13,537 nt of DNA, taken from Funneliformis mosseae. Its lineage: Eukaryota; Glomeromycota; Glomeromycetes; Glomerales; Glomeraceae. A program made the position numbers and the translations under genes. The notes beneath the pieces are model-generated. The model did no database searches, had not been told where the DNA came from, and worked only from the letters and a program-made list of their open reading frames with translations. Location: the NCBI GenBank assembly GCA_910592005.1, contig CAJVPP010002782.1, forward strand, positions 1 through 13,537, read 5' to 3'. Within the stretch, counting starts at the first letter, position 1, and every line of letters starts with the position of its first letter. Of the stretch, positions 1 through 7,424 are shown piece after piece.

Positions 1-657
1 TTTGTAGTCTATTTTATTAAGAACTTGTTTGTGTTATATTTTTTAATAGTTTATTTTATTAAGGTTTTTTATTTTATATTACATTTTCTAATAGTTAGCT
101 ATTATAATTAATAAAACTAATTAATTAGACATGTTAGTTAACTTAATTGTGTTACATTTTTTAATAGCATTTTGAGTTACTTTAATTAGAATTTTGTTCT
201 GAACTTAATAACGGTTTACCATTTTCTAGTTATAATACATTTTAATCATCATAATATATTTTGATTTTAATTTCAATCATGACCTTTAAGTTAAAATAAT
301 TTAACTTTTAGATTTTACCTTTTTTCTCTAAATAGCATAAGAATTTTTAGCTTTATAGATTTAAATTTACAAATTACCTTGAATGAAATTAAATAAATAT
401 TATAGCATTTTTTGTATATTATTATTCTTGTTATCTTATCTATAATTTTACCATCAGCTATAATAATTTTAACTTTATTTTCAAATACAAAGAAATAATA
501 ATATCAGTATAAGATTTTTTTTTAGACATATTCTTATAATCTCATCATACCTATAAATTAAGCTCTATGCAAAATTCTCAATTGTATTGTTAAAATAATC
601 TTATTATATAGTTCATTTAATATCACTAAAAAAAAATAGGTCTAGAAAGATTAAGCT
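1..657. other. AT-rich intergenic region, no gene seen
   Basis: No supportable coding region. The sequence is very AT-rich with few CpG dinucleotides. The first 170 bases hold degenerate repeats: a TTAYATTTTYTAATAG-like motif recurs near 34-49, 78-94 and 152-167, and ATTTTATTAAG-like stretches occur near 11-21 and 53-63, suggesting an old local duplication of about 45 bases. I see no tRNA, no terminal inverted repeats and no transposase fragment. Confidence 0.6.
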
Positions 658-1262
658 TCAAAATTCATTTGGTGACTTGATTTTTATCAAACTTAGATAT
701 TTCATCAAATAAAATATTCTTATAAAGATATCATCATCTATATTAAGTGATAATTTTAAATTTTGATTGTTATCATTGGTAACAATTTGTTTATCACATG
801 CAAATTTTGATTTTTTATAATTATTAGATTCATACAGTAGATTTTTCTTCTTATTGCATTGTCTTATCCTATTACTAATACTTTTCTTATGTATATCATC
901 CAAAAAAGTGACCATTTTCCTATTCTCTGATGACTTCTAATCTCTCAAATAAGATGGCGAAAAAGTGGCCTTATTATATTGATTCGTAATGAAACTAGGC
1001 ATATTGACACTATTTCGAAATTATCTTTGGTTGGCTGTTTGCTTTCCTCATCTCCATCACTTAGTTTCACTAGTTCAGCCTTCAGTTCAGCAATTTCATC
1101 ATCACCTAATCATTCTTGGCTGAAGAATCTGTCTTGTTTTTCTCTAACTCCTCAATTCTGGCCTTGAGTTTAGCATTTTCAATATCACATTTCTTACGCT
1201 CTTCCACAGCCTGTCTTAGAATTAGCTAAGAACTTGCCATTTAATTCTCTCAATGAACCAAA
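658..1262 (-). pseudogene. decayed coiled-coil protein gene (Rhizophagus-type family), frameshifted
   Basis: Read on the minus strand from 1262 downwards there are three pieces of one protein-like sequence in different frames. The first reads QAFGSLRELNGKFLAN (about 1270-1222). A frame change follows into LRQAVEERKKCDIENAKLKA and then RIEELEKNKTDSSAKND, ending in an in-frame TAG (about 1220-1107). A second frame change gives DDEIAELKAELVKLSDGDEE (about 1105-1045). After roughly 100 unclear bases, 915-658 is open and reads VTFLDDIHKKSISNRIRQ, then a Lys/Asn-rich tail. The regular E/L/K heptads predict a coiled coil. The order of a coiled coil with ELKARIEELEK-type repeats followed by an FLDxxHKKxxSxxIRQxN segment is one I associate with an abundant Rhizophagus family of unknown function; that is recall, not a search. 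Frameshifts and an internal stop argue against a working gene. The 85-codon stretch at 658-915 could be a surviving exon but has no evident intact upstream part. Confidence 0.5.
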
Positions 1263-1790
1263 TGCTTGACAATAATTTTTTATATAAGATGGAATAATTC
1301 AAAATTTCGTTAGCATAGATAAAAAAATGAGATAATATTCTTATTGGAATTACTGATTTATTGATGTAAAAATAAATCACAAGATTCGGTAATATATAAA
1401 TTTGTTTTACAAAATGAAATAGCGTCTCTATACTATGCCTGCCGGTGTTTTGTTTATCTAAGCTATCTATATACTAATAACATTAACTCTGATCTGATTT
1501 CATTTGTCTCCAACATCTGATATTCTGGGTAAAATAAAATGGTCGTCAGTTATGCATAAAACATACCAGAGTCAGAAATAAATTAACAGTACTGACCTTA
1601 GTAAAACTTACAAAAATTTATAATAGGTCCTCGAAATTACAGTAGCTTTGCAAGCTCTGAGTCATTTCCTTGCAAATGCGAAATAATATCCATCTTTCAG
1701 ATGTCTCGATACTTTTGTTCTATCACTAACCTTCACGTCACGTGTTTATTTTATAATACAGTTTTAATTGTTTAAAATTATAAACCTGAT
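1263..1790. other. intergenic, nothing recognised
   Basis: No open frame of convincing length on either strand and no RNA gene motif. It lies upstream of the decayed minus-strand coiled-coil relic, so any lost 5' exons of that gene would have been here, but I could not recognise any. A CACGTG hexamer sits at 1739-1744. Confidence 0.5.
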
Positions 1791-1794
1791 ACTG

Positions 1795-2100
1795 ATCGTC
1801 ATCGCAGATCGGCACACAATATCACATCATTAGATTTTATGGTTAGGCCAGGTTTAGGGATCATGATAATGCGGGCCAAAATCACGTGATCGATGAATTT
1901 TCTGGGTAGTTATTTTTGTCCGAAGCATAGCGGATACAAATGCAATGTCGTTCTGTCCTGCAGTTGATGTCATGTCACGCGTGTTTCACAAAATTTGAAC
2001 ACTAAAAAAATTTGATAAATTATGATTTTATTATAAATCTTATCTGGAATAATGAATGCTTCGGACTAGAACGGTTACCGTTCCCTAGTACTATAAAACA
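1795..2100. repeat. GC-richer palindrome-dense patch, possible small transposon relic
   Basis: This patch has visibly more G and C than its surroundings and holds several inverted repeats. ATCACGTGAT at 1881-1890 is a perfect palindrome. TTTGTCCG at 1915-1922 pairs with CGG-AT-ACAAA at 1931-1940 across an 8-base loop. ACTAG-AACGGT (2065-2075) pairs with ACCGTTCCCTAGT (2077-2089) with a two-base bulge and almost no loop. A TCATGTCACGCGTGTTT motif at 1970-1986 resembles TCACGTCACGTGTTT at 1733-1747, a possible flanking direct repeat. No transposase and no clean terminal inverted repeats are visible, so a MITE or remnant is only a suggestion. Confidence 0.3.
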
Positions 2101-3184
2101 AATCCGTGAATTTTGGGAAAACTGAGGCCCGACTTATTATGTTTCACTAATTATAATTTTATAAAATCTAATGAATATTTATTAATATTTGCTATATTGC
2201 GATTTTTTTTAAATCATATTTATAATAATTTAGATGCATTAGATTTTTTTTTTTTTTTATTTAAAAATATTATCACAAATAACAAAAAACAACCGGATGG
2301 TTTAAAAATATTAAAATGATTTGGAAGATAATATATTAATTCTTTCTTTTTCTTAAAGCTTCGAAATAATTCATACTTAAAAAGGAAAAAGAATGATTAT
2401 TTGATATTTTTATTTGAATGATATTGTTCTTTTTATTATTTACGCTTTACGTAATTTTTGTTTTTTTTTACAAGCCTAAGCCTTTTTTTTTTTCTATTGG
2501 CCTTGAGTTACGATACATCGGCCGGTCAAAGGGACGATTAAATAAAGACAATAAAGGTGTAATACAATCGATTAATCTTATTTGTAATGAAAGGCTGCCA
2601 TGTGTTATAAAATTTTCTTGTGGAAACAAAGGTTTTCTTCGATCCTTTGATTATATGAACGAATTAACATGCTTGTGGTTTGAGATTTTAATTTATGTGA
2701 TTCACGTAATATATTAAAGTATTACCCTATTAAGTAATTGATAACTTTCATTGTATCCAAAAACGGAGAATAAATTACGCAGTGACTGGTTATTTATAAA
2801 AACAACGACAATTTGGCGTTTATTGAATGTCACAACCGTTTACAAATGGGAATGATTGTTCCGATAAACAGAAAGTTCATACTTATGCTTATCCCCCCCC
2901 CCTTGTTTTAAACTCTATAATTTAAATTCTGACGAATATGAAAAAAAAAAAAAAAAATGAAACCTTTTTCTCCTTATTTCTATTTTCGTATTTCATGATA
3001 CAATACAAAGGGTCACAAATAAACGGCAAATAAAGAGGACGGGTTCCCAAAAAGATGTAAATTAATTATATAATCTTTTGAAACACGTAAATTATCTTTA
3101 TTTTGAAACTTGACTATAAGTGGAAATAATAATAATTTCATTTTTAATATTATGTAAAAAGAACAAAGTGGAAGGTGTCAAAAT
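2101..3184. other. intergenic, AT-rich with homopolymer tracts
   Basis: Two open stretches (plus strand, 2113-2319 and 2418-2717) are low in complexity, run through poly-T tracts that read as Phe strings, and match nothing I know, so I do not call them genes. Homopolymers include a C10 run near 2891-2902 and an A17 run near 2941-2957. The region is the distal upstream sequence of the pseudokinase gene that starts at 3521. Confidence 0.5.
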
Positions 3185-3193
3185 TATATAAAT
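3185..3193 (+). promoter_or_regulatory. possible TATA element of gene A
   Basis: TATATAAAT lies about 330 bases upstream of the gene A start codon. It is followed about 35-55 bases later by less AT-skewed sequence (around 3220-3256), where transcription could begin. In DNA this AT-rich a TATA match carries little weight, and the start site is not determined. Confidence 0.25.
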
Positions 3194-3281
3194 ACGAGAT
3201 GAATTCCTTGATGTTTGAAAGTCTTCAGCTTACTTTTACACGAGTATTCCCTCTCCTAAAAAAAAAAAAAAAAAAAAAATA

Positions 3282-3449
3282 AAATAAATTTTGATAATTT
3301 ATTTTATCTCTCATTAAAAAAAAAAATAAAAATAAATTTTGATAATTTATTTTTATTCCTTTAAATCCTTTAAATTTCGATAATTTAATTTATTTTTGTC
3401 ACTTCTCTCATTTCAAGAAACGAAAAAATAAATTTTGATAATTTATTTT
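3282..3449 (+). repeat. four spaced hairpin repeats in the gene A leader
   Basis: A quasi-palindrome with left arm AAATAAATT, loop TTGAT and right arm AATTTATTT occurs at 3282-3304 and 3425-3449. It occurs again at 3325-3357, where the arms extend to about 14 bp. A diverged form with loop TCGAT (arms TTAAATT and AATTTAA) lies at 3370-3388. The loops are in the same orientation each time, so these are direct repeats of a hairpin rather than random AT sequence. They sit between the possible TATA element and the ATG, in presumed proximal promoter or 5' untranslated RNA. They could be protein-binding sites or RNA hairpins. I see no equivalent set in front of gene B. Confidence 0.5.
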
Positions 3450-3520
3450 AATTTATTTTATCTTTTCTTCTTTCAACAAAATATCTTATCCTCTCCTCCT
3501 ATTGTAAAAAAAAAAAAATA

Positions 3521-5983
3521 ATGCCTGAAATCCAATCCGCCATTGCTGCAACGCCTGATGCATTAAATGGGGCAGTTGAAATCGTGAATTCAGTGGTAAC
3601 GATTGGCGATGCGTTAAATATAGCAAAAGGAACCTTACAATGCATCGGTACCGCGGCGGATGCAATTACCCCTTTTATTCCATTGATAGGTGCAGCGACT
3701 ACGATTATTAGCGATATTATCATCATTTACCAACAAGCAGCATACAATAAAAAGATTGTTAGCGCTTTATATGATAGAACGAGATATGCAGAACTCGCCA
3801 TTGAAACTTTGCAACGACGTAAGAAATTACATGAAAAAGATTTTAGAAGTCAAGAATGGTATGATGCATTTAATCGTTTCGTTGACGTTTTAAAGGAAAT
3901 TAGAACTTTTGCCAAAGAAGTTTCATGTCTTCGTGGATATAAAAAGTATTTTAAAAGTTTTACCGTTAAAGAGCGATTTGAAGCTCTCACCAATTCTTAT
4001 GACGTCGTTATGAAAGATTTAAACTTTACTATGGCTGTTGCAAACGAAGAACAAAGACGATATGATAACGAATGTTTAATGGATGATGTTTCTGAAATGA
4101 GCAAAGTAAGTCTTTTTTTTTTTTTTTTTTTTTTAGAAAATTAACATTTTTCTTCTTGCTTGAAAGGATTTTATTTTATTTACTATTTTCCTTTTTGCAG
4201 TTTCTTCAAACAATCGAAGGTGGTATCGTGACCAATGACAATAAGCTTAATATTGTTCTTGAAGAGTTAAGACTTATGAAAATCAGCATAGACAGCGGGA
4301 AAGGACCGATTGCAATGGCCAAACAAATAGAGGAAAATGAGATAACGGATCCTTATATCAATGAACCAACTGATTATCGTGGTAGCAACAGACATATTAT
4401 AAGAAGGCAGTATAAGACAACCATAGAAGTAGCATGCAAACCTTTCGAATTAAATAAGGATGATAAAGAAGAATATAAGAAAAAACAAGGTCAACTCGCC
4501 ATTTTATCCAAATTATCCGAATGCACAAATATTCTTAAATTCTATGGGCTAGCGAATTTAAATGGGCAGAATCACATGATATTAGAGTGGGCTCACTATG
4601 GTAACTTGAGAGAGGTATATGAAGACTATGATATACCTTGGATGAGGAAATTACATATTGCGACCGATATATGTCGAGCCATCACTTTCTTGCAATCTGT
4701 GGATATTTTTCATCACGATTTGCGATGCGAGAACGTCATGTTGACAAGGAATTTAGAACCGAAACTTACAAACTTTGAATATGCTCGTTCCAAAAATGCT
4801 TCAACCTCTTCAATTGGTGATTTAATGAAAATAGTTCATTGGTTAGCTCCTGAAAAAATGCGCGACAGAAGTACACGATACAATATTAAATGCGAAATTT
4901 TCAGGTATAATATTTAAATAATATGAAAGTTTTAGAAAAGGTTTAAAGAGTGTTTTTAACTAACATGTTTCTCTCTTGACTTTTAACTTATAGCTTTGGG
5001 ATGTTACTTTGGGAATTAACTTTTGAAAAAACTCCATATCAAGGATGGGAAGTGGAAAGAGTGGAAACCCACGTAAAAGCAGGAAAGAGAGAAAAAATTA
5101 CATTTGGACCTGTTGCTGATGACCGGGAATTAGAAATTCAAAAAGTATTAGAAGAAGTTATAACAGGAGGTATGTATTGGTTTGATACGTATTTGCTGAT
5201 TTATTACGAATTTAGACAGGTTATTAATTATCATTTTTTTTTTTTTCCTTTGTAAATTATAAAGCATGGAAAGCAAATCCTGAAGAAAGAATTTCGCTTG
5301 TTAAACTATTTAATACACTTGAAAAATTACAATCCGAAAATAAAAATTTAATGGAACAAGGTTGTAATTCAAATTTACTTCCACAAAAATCATTGGATTT
5401 GGATGGGTCAAGCACACCTCCACCACCACCAGATAGTGACGCGGATGCGGAATTACCCGAATTCGAGGATTTCTCGCTTGATTGTGGAATAATAACAGTA
5501 ATTTCATTTGAAGAAGGGGTAAAAGCACATAAGGATGGCAAATATGATAAAGCTTGGGAATGTTTCGAATATCATGCAGATAATGGAAATGCAAATGCAA
5601 AATATTGGATGGCTTACTATTTATGGGAAGGAAAGTTTGTAGAAAAAAATTGTGAAGAAGCTGCAAAATTATTTAAGGAGGCTGCTGATCAAGGCATTCC
5701 TGATGCACAACTTCGCTACGCATTCACATTTCAAACTAAGCTAGGTAAGAAAAAGTATCGAGAAGAATTCATTAAATATTTAACTTTGGCGGCTGATGGA
5801 GGAAATCAATCCGCTCAATATAATTTGGGGGATGTTTACTTTAATAAAAAATTAATGATGGGTGATAAGCAAAAAGGAATTTATTATTTAAAATTAGCTG
5901 CCTTGCAAAATCATCCAAATGCAATTAAAATGTTGGAAAAACATAATATAAGTTTTGCCGATGGACCAAAATTAGAACATTAG
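3521..5983 (+). CDS. gene A: four-helix-bundle (MLKL/HeLo-like) - pseudokinase - Sel1 repeat protein
   Basis: Proposed exons are 3521-4105, 4201-4904, 4994-5169 and 5265-5983, which join in frame to 727 residues. The ATG has A at -3. Residues 1-195 form a helical domain with a hydrophobic stretch at about 42-70 and the signature YNKK at 75-78, resembling the MLKL N-terminal/HeLo-like bundle. About 196-250 is a linker. The kinase domain covers roughly 250-516: VACK lysine K275, HHDLRCEN at 366-373 (catalytic-loop D368 and N373 kept), NFE at 386-388 where DFG is expected, and APE at 411-413. There is no GxGxxG loop, and the alpha-C glutamate position appears to be Gln. A Pro-rich acidic linker (PPPPP at 540-544) leads to three full and one partial Sel1 repeats (about 569-717). 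Known: bundle plus pseudokinase in MLKL executes necroptosis at membranes, and Sel1 repeats bind proteins. Inferred: a regulated cell-death or immune protein. Alternatively it could be a signalling scaffold without killing activity. Gene B, convergent 1.4 kb away, is a paralogue. Confidence 0.85.
4106..4200 (+). other. gene A intron 1 (domain-boundary intron, phase 0)
   Basis: Donor GTAAGT, acceptor TTTTTGCAG, 95 bp, with a run of 22 T at 4113-4134. It falls after residue 195, at the end of the helical bundle. If it were retained, translation would stop at 4142-4144 and give a 207-residue protein that is essentially the bundle alone. Confidence 0.85.
4905..4993 (+). other. gene A intron 2 (phase 2)
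   Basis: Donor GTATAA, acceptor CTTATAG, 89 bp. Removing it restores CEIFSFGMLLWEL, the conserved kinase segment after APE, which gene B encodes without an intron. Read-through would hit a stop at 4915-4917. Confidence 0.85.
5170..5264 (+). other. gene A intron 3 (phase 1)
   Basis: Donor GTATGT, T-rich tract, acceptor TATAAAG, 95 bp. Splicing rebuilds an Ala codon followed by WKANPEERISL, matching the AWQQEPSLRP segment of gene B and the usual kinase alpha-H region (cWxxdPxxRP). Gene B has no intron here. Confidence 0.82.
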
Positions 5984-6031
5984 ATATATGATTACATTTT
6001 TTCATAGTTGTACATTTTTTAAAAAATTATA

Positions 6032-6046
6032 AATAAAAGTAATAAA
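6032..6046 (+). promoter_or_regulatory. gene A polyadenylation signals
   Basis: Two AATAAA hexamers, at 6032-6037 and 6041-6046, lie 50-60 bases after the gene A stop codon, a normal distance for a fungal 3' untranslated region. AATAAA is common by chance in DNA this AT-rich. Confidence 0.45.
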
Positions 6047-6630
6047 AAGAACAAAATTTTAATATATAACAATATCTGTGTTCTGAACAATGAATAGGTT
6101 ATGATTTATGCGCCCTCCCTAACTTTCAGCCATTTTGTGTGTATATTTATTTTAAATACCCCTTGCAATTTTAATCTCATCTTTTGGAAAAAAAAAAAAT
6201 ATCTAGGAGTATAATATTACTTGTGTACACCGATCATCACCTCATACAAGATAGGACCCCTACATATTCTTTCGGACAAAAGACTAAAATATTTAATTAC
6301 TGACTGACAATGCAAATCTGTTTTTTTTTAATTAAAAAAAAAAGATGAAATTTGATTGGTCTAAATATATATGATGATTTAATCTTTTTAACGTACGTTT
6401 CACTTTATACGACAAAAAGCACGTGAATTGAATTGCGATAATTGCTTTATAAATTAATCACGAAATTTATATTAGATAATGTGATTATTAAACATGAGGA
6501 TCGTCAGAGACATTAAAAGATTTTTAAATAACGCTTTCTCTTTTATTACAACGAAAGTTTAAGTACCGCGAACCTAGTTTCATGAACATATGGCATTACG
6601 GAAACACGTATTTCTCGTTTCTAGGTATCG

Positions 6631-6646
6631 TTTATCACGTGATAAA
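6631..6646. repeat. 16-bp perfect palindrome with CACGTG core
   Basis: TTTATCACGTGATAAA is a perfect inverted repeat. CACGTG is the classic site of basic helix-loop-helix factors (Pho4/Cbf1 type). The inner ATCACGTGAT recurs exactly at 1881-1890. Its position between convergent 3' ends does not suit an ordinary promoter element, so a role is uncertain. Confidence 0.4.
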
Positions 6647-7424
6647 GCTTTAACAAAGAAATCACAGAACTACAAAAACTACTATTAATGAATTATTGTA
6701 GTTAGAAGTTACATCTATCTCCCGAAGAACTATTCCATTTAATAATATTTATGTCAAGTTTGCAATACCATCAATTTTTTTTTTTTTTTGCAAATTGCAA
6801 ATTGTTAAATCCAAAATCGCGACTATTTACGCGTGACATTAAATCTGCAAAAAAATCTCTTGTATATTTGATTTTGTTTTTCATTCTTTGCATTTACTTT
6901 TTTGATTGTAACAAGAGCAAAAGATTGTCTTTTAATTATGCCTTATAAACGAATTAAAATTACCAGAGTAACGCAAAAAAGTTTAATCTATAATAACGGT
7001 CAATCAAACGGTTGACTAACAGGCCGTCCAGGGATTGGTAATTTGGCATACCAGAATTAAATCAAAGAACGATGTACGCATTTTAAATTTAATAAATATA
7101 TGATTTCTAAAATCAACCTCCTATTAAATTCGCACAAATAATTAAACATTTTTAACGATATTTGATGAAGAAACATGAATGTACTGTATAAGGTTAAAAA
7201 CTAACGCATCTTTTTAAGGTAATTGGAAATCATTTTGATAATTAAAGACTAATTTTTTGAAGAACAGGTGTTTATTAGGAAAAAGTTCTTGTGTAAAATA
7301 ATAGTAACAATAATTACGACCTGAATATTAATACGAATATTTTTTTTTTTAATGTAAATCATATCGATATAATCATACAAAGAACTGAATACATATAAAT
7401 CTAAAATGACAACAAATAATATTT

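Larger units (their letters stand above)
5984..7424. other. convergent intergenic region between genes A and B
   Basis: About 1.4 kb shared by the 3' ends of the two convergent paralogues. No convincing gene: the open stretch at 6751-6948 is mostly Phe/Lys-rich read-through of AT sequence. Contents are the poly(A) signals of gene A, palindromes at 6390-6399 (AACGTACGTT) and 6631-6646, a CACGTG at 6420-6425, and a tandem GCAAATT at about 6789-6803. I could not find a clear AATAAA for gene B on the minus strand close to its stop. Confidence 0.55.

Noticed and set aside
979..1167. 62-codon plus-strand open frame rich in Ser
   Set aside because: It is the antisense of the minus-strand coiled-coil relic; the minus-strand reading is the meaningful one.
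1627..1641. tRNA B-box-like GGTCCTCGAAATTAC
   Set aside because: Does not match GGTTCRANNCC well, and no A box or cloverleaf can be drawn around it.
2113..2319. 68-codon open frame
   Set aside because: Mostly Phe/Asn/Lys/Ile from A/T runs, no homologue recognised, no support for transcription.
2418..2717. 99-codon open frame with hydrophobic start
   Set aside because: It begins in poly-T low-complexity sequence, has no recognisable domain or flanking splice signals, and fits chance in AT-rich DNA.
4113..4134. 22-T run as a possible frameshifting or assembly-error site
   Set aside because: It lies inside intron 1, so it does not affect the reading frame of the spliced product.
4156..4200. 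Possible alternative start for the kinase part of gene A inside intron 1
   Set aside because: The first codon there is TTG, not ATG, and the segment ends in a good acceptor (TTTTTGCAG). The spliced reading aligns with gene B.
5257..5666. Two minus-strand open frames of 94 and 118 codons
   Set aside because: They are antisense to exon 4 of gene A, whose sense reading matches gene B and Sel1 repeats.
6751..6948. 65-codon open frame with a hydrophobic segment
   Set aside because: Low-complexity Phe/Lys/Leu reading of AT-rich intergenic DNA.
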